64,000 nt of DNA from Defluviibacillus sp043739385 (GTDB lineage: Bacteria > Pseudomonadota > Gammaproteobacteria > Burkholderiales > Burkholderiaceae_C). The stretch covers positions 1 through 64,000 of the forward strand of contig JAYUED010000059.1 of assembly GCA_043739385.1 (NCBI GenBank), in the 5' to 3' direction. A model generated the notes under the pieces. That model ran no database searches and was not told the origin of the DNA. It saw only the letters and a program-made list of their open reading frames with translations. Positions 7,703 to 15,222 of this stretch are shown here, piece by piece; position 1 is the stretch's first letter; each line of letters begins with the position of its first letter. Made by a program: the position numbers and the translations under genes.

Positions 7703-8395
7703 ATGCTCAAACTCTATATTGGCAACAAAAACTACTCCTCCTGGTCGATGCGCCCCTGGGTGCTACTGACGCAAGCAGGCATTGCCTTCGAGGAGGTAAT
7801 GCTGCGCTTCGATGCATTCACCGCAGATTCCAAATTCAAACAACGTCTCGGCAAACTAAGCCCCGCAGGCCGCGTACCCGTGTTGGTAGACAGCGATGCC
7901 AGCGATTTGGTGGTCTGGGACACCTTGGCTATCGCCGAATACGTCGCAGAAAAATTCCCAGACCGCCAGCTTTGGCCTAGCAACCCCGCCGCCCGTGCCC
8001 GCGCGCGCAGCGTCTGCGCCGAAATGCACTCGGGCTTCCAAGCGCTGCGCGGCGCCTTTCCGATGAACATCGAAGCCAGCCTGCCAGACACGGGCCGCCT
8101 TCTGCTGCGGGATCGCGCCGCAGTACGGCAAGATTTAGCCCGCATCGAAGAAATGTGGAGCGAGTTGCTGAGCGAGCACGGTGGGCCGTTATTGTTTGGC
8201 AAATTTACGATCGCAGACGCGTACTTCGCGCCCGTGTGTATGCGTATCAGTGGCTATGGTCTCCCCGTATCGCCTACGGTAGCCACATATATAGATAGGG
8301 TCAAAGCCTTGCCCAGTGTTGCAGCATGGATCAGCGCCGCGCTGGCAGAGAAAGACTTCATTGATTTTGAAGAACCGTACCGGCTAGCACCTTAA
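7703..8395 (+). CDS. Glutathione S-transferase family protein
   Basis: A 230-residue two-domain GST. The thioredoxin-like N-terminal domain starts MLKLYIGNKNYSSWS, in which the Ser/Tyr cluster is the likely glutathione-activating site, and includes GRVPVLVD and the DTLAIAEYV motif. The helical C-terminal domain carries CAEMHSGFQALRGAFPMNI and the TIADAYFAPV motif. It belongs to the same subfamily as the GST at 26896-27555, which shares the EMHSGF...PMNI block. A physiological substrate cannot be named. It stands between purN (divergent) and cca. Confidence 0.9.
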   Translation: MLKLYIGNKNYSSWSMRPWVLLTQAGIAFEEVMLRFDAFTADSKFKQRLGKLSPAGRVPVLVDSDASDLVVWDTLAIAEYVAEKFPDRQLWPSNPAARARARSVCAEMHSGFQALRGAFPMNIEASLPDTGRLLLRDRAAVRQDLARIEEMWSELLSEHGGPLLFGKFTIADAYFAPVCMRISGYGLPVSPTVATYIDRVKALPSVAAWISAALAEKDFIDFEEPYRLAP

Positions 8396-8453
8396 ACCTC
8401 CAACGAAATGCCATTAAACCCCACCGACCCCGTCAAACCGTAAACTCCTCACC

Positions 8454-9782
8454 ATGAAAATCTATATGGTGGGCGGTGCGGTGCGCGATGTTCTGTTGGG
8501 CTTGCCCGTACAAGACCACGACTGGGTAGTGGTGGGTGCAACACCCGCGCAAATGATCGCCCAAGGCTACCTGCCCGTCGGCAAAGACTTCCCGGTATTC
8601 CTCCACCCCAGCACCCACGAGGAATACGCGCTGGCCCGTACCGAGCGGAAAACTGCGCCCGGCTACACCGGCTTTGCCATCCACGCTGACCCATCCGTCA
8701 CACTGGAAGACGATTTGGCGCGGCGCGACCTCACTATAAATTCAATAGCAACAGATGATTACGAAACCTTCGCTACAGGCTTAAAAGACTACACAAATTC
8801 TTTCAACAACTTCAGCAACCTCGTTGACCCCTACAGCGGCCAAAAAGACCTGCGCGACAAGGTGCTCCGCCACGTGACCGACGCGTTCCGTGAAGACCCT
8901 GTTCGCATCCTGCGCCTTGCCCGCTTCGCCGCCCGCTTCACCGACTTCAGCGTCGCCCCGGAAACCATGGCGCTGATGCGCGAAATGGTGGCTGCCGGTG
9001 AAGTCGATGCTCTGGTGCCCGAGCGCGTCTGGCAAGAACTCTCACGCGGCCTGATGGAGGCCCAACCCTCTCGCATGTTCAACGTGCTGCGCGATTGCGG
9101 TGCGCTGCAGCGCCTGCTGCCCGAAGTCAACGCTCTGTGGGGCGTCCCCCAGCGTGCTGACTACCACCCCGAGGTGGACACCGGCATCCACGTGATGATG
9201 GTGCTGGACATGAGCGCCCGTCTACAAGCGACCTTGCCCGTGCGCTTTGCCTGCCTGACGCACGACCTGGGCAAAGCCACCACCCTAGCCGACATCTTGC
9301 CGCGCCATATCGGCCACGAAGAACGTAGCTTTCGCCTACTCAAACCCCTCTGCCAGCGCCTGCGCATCCCCACAGACTGCCGCGAACTCGCCGAGGTAGT
9401 GGCCCGCGAGCACGGCAACATCCACCGCAGCAGCGACTTCAACCCAGCAGCCTTGGTTCGCCTGCTGGAACGCTGCGATGCATTCCGCAAACCCCAGCGC
9501 TTTGCCGATGTACTGATGGCCTGCGAATGTGACGCAAGGGGACGGTTAGGACTGGAGAAATCGGCCTATCGGCAGCGGGAAAGGCTGCTGGAAGTGCTTG
9601 CAGCGGCGCAAGGGATTGCTACGGAATCAGTAGCTAACACGGCCTTAATGGCTGGCGCTAAGGGGCCAAAGATTGGGGATGCGATTCATGCGGCGCGGAT
9701 AGCGGCCGTGGAGGCATCTTGCACAGCAAACACCTCCTTCGCCGCAAACAGCCCATTCAAGGCCGCCGGGAAGCCCGCGTAA
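8454..9782 (+). CDS. cca: CCA-adding tRNA nucleotidyltransferase with HD domain
   Basis: Adds and repairs the 3' CCA end of tRNAs. This is the bacterial class II multifunctional form: GGAVRD at 7-12, the catalytic Asp21-x-Asp23, the ERKTAPGYTGF and RRDLTIN motifs, the EDPVRILR neck region and a C-terminal HD domain (THDLGK). The length, 442, is slightly above the usual 410-ish. Part of the excess is an AT-rich insert of about 20 residues after RRDLTINSIA (residues 97-118), where the E. coli enzyme has only a short link. A second AT-rich patch lies near residue 390. The last 97 bases overlap the convergent CMD-family gene. Confidence 0.93.
   Translation: MKIYMVGGAVRDVLLGLPVQDHDWVVVGATPAQMIAQGYLPVGKDFPVFLHPSTHEEYALARTERKTAPGYTGFAIHADPSVTLEDDLARRDLTINSIATDDYETFATGLKDYTNSFNNFSNLVDPYSGQKDLRDKVLRHVTDAFREDPVRILRLARFAARFTDFSVAPETMALMREMVAAGEVDALVPERVWQELSRGLMEAQPSRMFNVLRDCGALQRLLPEVNALWGVPQRADYHPEVDTGIHVMMVLDMSARLQATLPVRFACLTHDLGKATTLADILPRHIGHEERSFRLLKPLCQRLRIPTDCRELAEVVAREHGNIHRSSDFNPAALVRLLERCDAFRKPQRFADVLMACECDARGRLGLEKSAYRQRERLLEVLAAAQGIATESVANTALMAGAKGPKIGDAIHAARIAAVEASCTANTSFAANSPFKAAGKPA
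8733..8789 (+). repeat. AT-rich dispersed element copy inside cca
   Basis: ACTATAAATTCAATAGCAAC followed, about 20 bases on, by TTCGCTACAGGCTTAAAAG. It is strongly AT-rich against GC-rich flanks and fits the pattern GCTATnAAA...TAGC...GCTA-GGC seen in several other places in the window. It encodes the in-frame insert near residues 95-115 of the Cca protein. Confidence 0.5.
9618..9675 (+). repeat. AT-rich dispersed element copy, degenerate, inside cca
   Basis: GCTACGGAATCAGTAGCTAA, then CTGGCGCTAAGGGGCCAAAG. It follows the same pattern as the copy at 8733 but is more degenerate. It encodes the poorly conserved region around residues 389-407 of Cca. Confidence 0.4.
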
Positions 9783-10105
9783 ACGGCCATCTGCATCATC
9801 ACCTCAACCACTTCATCGCGCGTTACGCCCACGTTCAGCGCGCCTTGGATGTGCACCTTGAGCTGCGGCGCGGCATTGCCCATCGCGGTCAGTGCCGCCA
9901 CCACGGCAATCTCGCGTGAGCGTAAGTCGAGCCCAGGGCGGGAATAGATGTCCCCAAATGGAAATTCAATCAGGTAGCGGGCAAAGTCTGGGGCAATGTC
10001 ACGCAAGCTGTTGATGACGTTGGCGCCGGCCTCGCCATCAATTTCGTTGAGCTTGGCAAGGCCTAGGTCGTAGCGGCTGCGGGGAACAGAAGTCGTGGAG
10101 GTCAT
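9686..10105 (-). CDS. Carboxymuconolactone decarboxylase (CMD) family protein
   Basis: A 139-residue all-helical CMD/AhpD-like protein. The core is LKVHIQGALNVGVTRDEVVE, then MQMAVYAGFPAALN, the family signature. There is no CxxC motif, so it is not a classical AhpD peroxidase; a decarboxylase-like or unknown activity is more likely. Its start overlaps the stop of the MerR regulator by four bases, so the two form an operon. The last 97 bases are antisense to the 3' end of cca. Confidence 0.85.
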   Translation of the reverse strand: MTSTTSVPRSRYDLGLAKLNEIDGEAGANVINSLRDIAPDFARYLIEFPFGDIYSRPGLDLRSREIAVVAALTAMGNAAPQLKVHIQGALNVGVTRDEVVEVMMQMAVYAGFPAALNGLFAAKEVFAVQDASTAAIRAA

Positions 10106-10536
10106 GGTAATTTCCTAGAAGCAAGAGGTTGAACTTGCGAGGAAGAATCTTGCGCCTGTGCGACAGGCATCGTCTGCGCCACCTGCCGGTAATGCTCAAT
10201 TTTGGCTTGTAGTACTTGGGCTGACTGTTGCAGCGCCTGCACCTGGGCCATCACCTGGGTGAGGTGGTTTTCCAGCATCACTTGGCGTGCACTGACGGAG
10301 GTATTCCCCTCGCTTCGCAGCTTGGCAAAAGCCTGCATACCTTGGATCGGCATACCGGTTTCGCGCAAACGGAGCAGGAACCCAAGCCAGTCCATGTCAG
10401 ACGCCGCATAACGCCGTTGACCACCCTCTGCGCGCGCCACGGGTTCAATCAAGCCGATACGTTCGTAATAGCGCAACGTGTAAGCCGTAAGGCCAGTGCG
10501 CTTAGCGGCTTCGTTGATAAATAGGCTGGATTCCAT
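10102..10536 (-). CDS. MerR family transcriptional regulator
   Basis: A 144-residue activator-type regulator. Residues 5-70 are the MerR DNA-binding domain (INEAAKRTGLTAYTLRYYER and GGQRRYAASD), and residues 75-125 form the dimerising coiled coil. The C-terminal effector region is short and has no metal-binding cysteines, which speaks against a metal sensor. It is translationally coupled to the CMD-family gene and preceded by a MerR-type promoter with a 19-bp spacer, so it probably controls its own operon. The inducer is unknown. Confidence 0.9.
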   Translation of the reverse strand: MESSLFINEAAKRTGLTAYTLRYYERIGLIEPVARAEGGQRRYAASDMDWLGFLLRLRETGMPIQGMQAFAKLRSEGNTSVSARQVMLENHLTQVMAQVQALQQSAQVLQAKIEHYRQVAQTMPVAQAQDSSSQVQPLASRKLP

Positions 10537-10543
10537 GGAGTGG

Positions 10544-10574
10544 ACTGTAAAAGTTAGAGTGCGCTCTAAGTCAA
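10544..10574 (-). promoter_or_regulatory. MerR-type promoter with overlong spacer and dyad
   Basis: On the minus strand TTGACT (10569-10574) and TACAGT (10544-10549) are separated by 19 bp. The inverted repeat TTAGAG-CGCA-CTCTAA (10554-10569) overlaps the -35 box and spacer. A 19-bp spacer holding a dyad is the hallmark of promoters controlled by MerR proteins. The regulator's ATG starts eight bases downstream of the -10 box, so the transcript would have a very short leader or be leaderless. Confidence 0.75.
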
Positions 10575-10628
10575 GCGCTGATTGAGCTTATTTCACAATA
10601 ACCACCAACATCCCATCAAGTCACCTTC

Positions 10629-12065
10629 TCAAGAAGCCGCTTTCACCAGCTCCCACCGCCCCGCCAAGTTCTTCAACAGCTGCGTCACCGCCGCCAGCCG
10701 CCGGTTGCGCACGCTCAGCAGATTGCTCTCGGCGCCTAACACTGCGGCTTGCCCCGTCACCACATTCAGGTAACTCACCGTGCCCGCCTTGTACTGGTTC
10801 TGCGCAATGTCCAACGAGCGGCGGGCAGCAGCAAGGGCTTCTTGCTGGAGGGTGGCTTCTTCTTGCAGCACCGCAGCGGCGACAAGGTTGTCTTCCACCT
10901 CTTGCAGGGCAATCAGCACGGTTTGCTTGTAGGTGGCGACGGTTTGGTCGTAGGTGGCTCTGGCACTGGCGCTGGCAGCTTGGCGGGCACCGCCGTCGAA
11001 CACGCCCAAAACAAGGCTGGGGCCAATAGACCAGAATTTGTTGGCCGCCTGAATCAGCGTGCCTAAATTATTGTTGCGAAACCCGCCACTGGTAGAAAGC
11101 GTCAGCGCGGGAAAAAAGGCGGAATCAGCGGCACCAATTTGAGCATTCGCTGCCGCGACTTGGCGCTCTGCGGCGGCAATATCAGGGCGACGCTCCAGCA
11201 GATTGGCCGGCAGTTGTACGGGCACGGCAGGTGGCGTAGGCAGTCCATCGGCGAGAACGCTTGGGGCAAGCGCAAATGCGGCGGGCGCTTGGCCTAACAG
11301 CACGGCCAGAGCGTGTTCTAGCTGGGCGCGCTGTAACTTGGCTTCTTGCTGCTGCGCCTGGGCGGATTTAAGCTGGGTTTCCGCTTGCGCCACATCGGCG
11401 GCTGATGCAACGCCGCCTTGGTAGCGGTTTTGTGTCAGTGTCAGCGATTTACCGTAAGCGTCGGTGGTTTGGGCCAGCATTTGCGTTGAAGTCTCTGCGG
11501 CACGCAGTGAAAAATACGTCTGTACCAAGGTCGCCTGCAGTGAAAGTTGTGCGGCAGCGAGGGTGTCGCGACTGGACTGCAAACGTGAGCTGGCTGCGTC
11601 CACGCCTGCGCCGACACGGTTCCACAGGTCAATCTCCCAATTCGACAAACCGCCTTGCGCCGAGTACGTAGTGCCTTTGGGGCCTGAAGCGGCGTTCGCG
11701 ACCCGGCTGACGCCGCCCGACAGGCTGACGGTAGGAAATAAAGCGGCGCGGCTGGTACCGACGGCGGCTTGCGCAGTGGCGACGGCAGCAGCACTGATTT
11801 GCAGGCTGGGGTTGCCTGGAAGCAAACGGGTTTGCAGGTCGTTCAACACCGGGTCGTTGAAGAGCGCCCACCACGTATCGGGCACGTCGGCAGCAGCAGG
11901 GTTGGCTTTGGCAAACAGGGCGGCTTCTTTGAACTCGACTGGAATGGCCATCGCCGGCTTATCGTATTTAGGAACATTGCTGCATGCAGCCAACCCCACC
12001 CCAAGACCAAAAGCCATAGCAGTCCAAAGTGGGACGAAACGAAAACAAAGCGACTTAGGCGACAT
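10629..12065 (-). CDS. Outer-membrane factor lipoprotein of the RND efflux operon (NodT/OprM family)
   Basis: The outer-membrane channel of the tripartite pump encoded upstream. I choose the ATG at 12065, where the lipoprotein signal begins (lipobox LAAC, Cys28), giving 478 residues. It shows two OEP repeats, each ending in a long coiled-coil hairpin rich in Ala, Gln and Leu. Typical motifs are NLLERRPDI and AAERQVAAANAQIGAADSAF. The start overlaps the end of the second permease gene, so it is the last gene of the operon. Substrate range cannot be told from the sequence. Confidence 0.92.
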   Translation of the reverse strand: MSPKSLCFRFVPLWTAMAFGLGVGLAACSNVPKYDKPAMAIPVEFKEAALFAKANPAAADVPDTWWALFNDPVLNDLQTRLLPGNPSLQISAAAVATAQAAVGTSRAALFPTVSLSGGVSRVANAASGPKGTTYSAQGGLSNWEIDLWNRVGAGVDAASSRLQSSRDTLAAAQLSLQATLVQTYFSLRAAETSTQMLAQTTDAYGKSLTLTQNRYQGGVASAADVAQAETQLKSAQAQQQEAKLQRAQLEHALAVLLGQAPAAFALAPSVLADGLPTPPAVPVQLPANLLERRPDIAAAERQVAAANAQIGAADSAFFPALTLSTSGGFRNNNLGTLIQAANKFWSIGPSLVLGVFDGGARQAASASARATYDQTVATYKQTVLIALQEVEDNLVAAAVLQEEATLQQEALAAARRSLDIAQNQYKAGTVSYLNVVTGQAAVLGAESNLLSVRNRRLAAVTQLLKNLAGRWELVKAAS

Positions 12066-15000
12066 GGCTGATCTCTGGGGGTGTTGCGGAAAGTTTGACA
12101 GGTATAGGGGGAGCAGCTTTGTTACGTCGCAAGCGCTTTGCCCAACGCAGGACCACATTGCGCATTCTGTCCATCGCCACGTAAACGACAGGCGTGGTGT
12201 ACAGCGTCAGCAGTTGACTCAAAATCAAACCACCCACCACGGCGATGCCCAGCGGCTGGCGCAACTCAGCGCCATCGCCAGTGCCGATGGCTAAGGGCAC
12301 AGCGCCGAAGATAGCGGCTACCGTGGTCATCAATATCGGACGTACCCGCAGGTGGCAAGCACGGTAGATAGCTTGGGCCGCGGAGGCGGTGCCATGTTTT
12401 TGCCGGGTGATGGCGAAGTCAATCATCATGATGGCGTTCTTTTTGACGATACCAATCAGCAAGATAACACCTATCAACGCGATGATGGAAAACTCGGTGT
12501 TGAACGCCATCAGCGCGAGCAATGCACCCACCCCTGCTGAGGGTAACGTGGACAAAATCGTGATCGGGTGAACCAGACTTTCGTACAAGATGCCCAGCAC
12601 CAGGTAAATCGTCATCAGCGCAGCAAGTACCAACAAAGGCTGGCTGGAAAGCGACTCCTTGAACGCCTGCGCCGTGCCCGCAAAGTTGCCACGCACCGAC
12701 ACCGGCACACCCAGCTCAGCCATGGCGTTGCGTACCGCGTCTGTCGCCTGCGACAACGAAACGCCAATGGGTAAATTAAAGCTAATCGTGGTGGCGGGCG
12801 TACCGCCTTGGTGGTTCACCGCCAGGGGCGTATTGGTCAGCTCGATCCGAGCAAATGAGGACAGCGGGATTTGTGCGCCGGTGCTGTTGATGAACATCAG
12901 GTTGCGCAACGATTCAGCGCTTTGCAAGAACTCGGGGGCCAGCTCCATCACCACGCGGTACTGGTTAAGCGGGTTGTAAATCACGCCGACCTGACGCTGA
13001 CCAAATGCATTGTTCAGCGTGGTGTCGATGGCTTTGACCGACAGGCCCAGCCGCATCACGGCGTCACGGTCAATCACCAATGAGGTTTGCAAACCCTTGT
13101 CTTGCTGGTCGGAGTTCACGTCCACCACCTCGGGCAGCGCCATCATTGCGCGGCGAATACGGGGCTCCCAAACGCGTAAATCTTCCAAATCATCGGCCTG
13201 CAACGCAAACTGGTAGGCCGCATTGGAGGGCCGCCCACCGATGCGAATGTCTTGCACTGGCACCATAAATAAGTTAGCACCCGCTTCTTTGGCGAGCTTA
13301 TCGCGCAGACGAGAAACTACTTGGTCAGCAGACACATCGCGCTCAGCCAAAGGCTTGAGCGCCATGAACATTTGCGCGGTGTTGCGCTGCGAGCCACCGG
13401 TAAAACCCATCACATTACCCACCGCAGGGTCGGCTTTGACGACCGCTAAAAATCGATCTAACCGCTGCTGCATGGCTTGGAACGACGTGGCTTGGTCAGC
13501 CTGGATGAAGCCGATGATGCGACCTGTGTCCTGTTGCGGGAAAAAACCCTTGGCAATTGCACCGTACAAATAAACGTTCAGACCAATCACAGTAAAGAAC
13601 ACCAGCAGCGTGATCGGCTGGTGGCGCAGCGCCCAAGCCAAGGTGCGCCGGTACAGCCGCAAGGCACCGGACTGGAAGCGATCTAGGTATGAAATTAACC
13701 TGTAACGCATACCATATGGCTTATATCTGCTACTGTTTTTGACATTAGGCTTCAACAAAGCGGCGCACATCATCGGCGTGGTGGTGAGTGAAACCACCAT
13801 GGACACCAGAATCGCCGCCGACAACACAATGGCAAACTCGCGGAACAAGCGACCGACGATGCCACCCATCAGCAGAATCGGGATGAACACGGCGATCAGT
13901 GACAGGCTGATGGACACCACGGTGAAGCCAATCTCCCGCGCACCGTCCAGCGCCGCCTGACGGGCGGTTTTGCCACGCTCCAAATGGCGCGTGATGTTTT
14001 CCAACACGACGATGGCGTCGTCCACCACAAAGCCCGTGGCAACCGTCAACGCCATCAGGGAAAGGTTGTCCAGCGTGTAACCCGCGAGGTACATCACGCC
14101 AAACGTTCCCGCCAGCGACACGGGCACCGCCACGCTAGGTATCAGCGCGGCACGGCCGCTGCGCAGGAACAAAAACACCACCAGAATCACCAGCCCCACC
14201 GCAATCGCCAGCGCCCGCTCCACTTCGCGCAGCGACGCCCTGAGCGTAGGCGTACGGTCAACCACCACATCCAGGTTGATGGCACTGGGAATGGAAGCGC
14301 GCAAATGCGGCAACAGTGCCCGCACCTTGCTCACCGATTCAATGATGTTCGCGCCCGGCTGTTTGAACAGCATCAGCAAAATAGCGGGTTTGCCATTGGC
14401 CGTGCCGTAGTTGCGTACGTCTTGCACCGAATCCACCACATTGCCCACATCAGACAAACGTATGGCGCTACCGTTTTTATAGCGTACGATAAGCGGCGCA
14501 TAGTCCGCTGCTTTGACCGCCTGGTCGTTCGCGGTGATCTGCCAACTGCGGCTCCCATCATCGAGCAGGCCTTTGGGTCGGTTAGCGTTGGTGGCGGTAA
14601 CGGCCACGCGCACGTCTTCGAGCGCCACGCCCAAGTTGGCTAGGCGGTTGGGGTCAAGCTCGATGCGCACAGCGGGCAGCGCGCCACCGCCAATGTTCAC
14701 CTGACCAATGCCATCGACCTGCGCAAAGCTTTGCGCCAGTACGGTAGACGCCGCGTCATACATCTGGCCTCGACTGAGCGTGTCCGAGGTCATGGCCAAA
14801 ATCATGATGGGCGAATCCGCCGGGTTGACTTTGCGGTAGGTCGGGTTGCTGGGCATCCCTGTGGGCAGCAGCGTACGGGCGGCGTTGATGGCGGCCTGCA
14901 CATCACGGGCAGCACCGTTAATGTCGCGGTTCAAATCAAACTGAAGCACCACGCGGGTACTGCCCAGAGAGGAAGACGAGGTGAGTTCATTCACCCCGGC

Positions 15001-15222
15001 TATCGCACCCAAGGCCCGCTCCAAGGGCGTAGCGACCGTGGCGGCCATCGTGTCCGGACTGGCACCCGACAGACTGGCTTGAACCGATATGGTGGGGAAA
15101 TCCACCTGCGGAAGCGGGGCGACAGGCAACAAGAAAAAGCTGATAACGCCCGCCATCGCGATACCCAAGGTCACCAAGGTGGTGGCGATGGGGCGGTGGA
15201 TGAAGGGGGATGAGAAGTTCAT
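12055..15222 (-). CDS. RND efflux permease, second subunit (MdtC/MuxC-like)
   Basis: An inner-membrane, proton-driven drug transporter of the HAE1 RND family, 1055 residues from the ATG at 15222. That ATG overlaps the stop of the first permease by four bases. It starts MNFSSPFIHRPIATTLV, has twelve predicted membrane helices and two large periplasmic loops, and carries the DD pair in helix 4 (FVVDDAIVVLENI). Pairing with a second permease gene is typical of the MdtBC type, which works as a heterotrimer. An AT-rich patch encodes a diverged stretch around residues 493-513, between the two halves. Confidence 0.94.
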   Translation of the reverse strand: MNFSSPFIHRPIATTLVTLGIAMAGVISFFLLPVAPLPQVDFPTISVQASLSGASPDTMAATVATPLERALGAIAGVNELTSSSSLGSTRVVLQFDLNRDINGAARDVQAAINAARTLLPTGMPSNPTYRKVNPADSPIMILAMTSDTLSRGQMYDAASTVLAQSFAQVDGIGQVNIGGGALPAVRIELDPNRLANLGVALEDVRVAVTATNANRPKGLLDDGSRSWQITANDQAVKAADYAPLIVRYKNGSAIRLSDVGNVVDSVQDVRNYGTANGKPAILLMLFKQPGANIIESVSKVRALLPHLRASIPSAINLDVVVDRTPTLRASLREVERALAIAVGLVILVVFLFLRSGRAALIPSVAVPVSLAGTFGVMYLAGYTLDNLSLMALTVATGFVVDDAIVVLENITRHLERGKTARQAALDGAREIGFTVVSISLSLIAVFIPILLMGGIVGRLFREFAIVLSAAILVSMVVSLTTTPMMCAALLKPNVKNSSRYKPYGMRYRLISYLDRFQSGALRLYRRTLAWALRHQPITLLVFFTVIGLNVYLYGAIAKGFFPQQDTGRIIGFIQADQATSFQAMQQRLDRFLAVVKADPAVGNVMGFTGGSQRNTAQMFMALKPLAERDVSADQVVSRLRDKLAKEAGANLFMVPVQDIRIGGRPSNAAYQFALQADDLEDLRVWEPRIRRAMMALPEVVDVNSDQQDKGLQTSLVIDRDAVMRLGLSVKAIDTTLNNAFGQRQVGVIYNPLNQYRVVMELAPEFLQSAESLRNLMFINSTGAQIPLSSFARIELTNTPLAVNHQGGTPATTISFNLPIGVSLSQATDAVRNAMAELGVPVSVRGNFAGTAQAFKESLSSQPLLVLAALMTIYLVLGILYESLVHPITILSTLPSAGVGALLALMAFNTEFSIIALIGVILLIGIVKKNAIMMIDFAITRQKHGTASAAQAIYRACHLRVRPILMTTVAAIFGAVPLAIGTGDGAELRQPLGIAVVGGLILSQLLTLYTTPVVYVAMDRMRNVVLRWAKRLRRNKAAPPIPVKLSATPPEISHVA
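13685..13743 (-). repeat. AT-rich dispersed element copy inside the mdtC-like gene
   Basis: On the minus strand GTCAAAAACAGTAGCAGATA is followed, about 15 bases later, by TGCGTTACAGGTTAATTTC. Base composition differs sharply from the flanks, and it resembles the copy at 8733-8789 (AATAGCAACAGAT...TTCGCTACAGGCTTAA). It falls in the variable linker after the sixth membrane helix. Confidence 0.45.

Noticed and set aside
9686..10105. AhpD-like alkylhydroperoxidase
   Set aside because: The CxxC active site required for AhpD is absent; only the general CMD fold is supported.
13984..14643. 219-codon open frame on the plus strand
   Set aside because: Antisense to the MdtC-like permease; composition (His, Gln and Arg-rich) is typical of a shadow frame.
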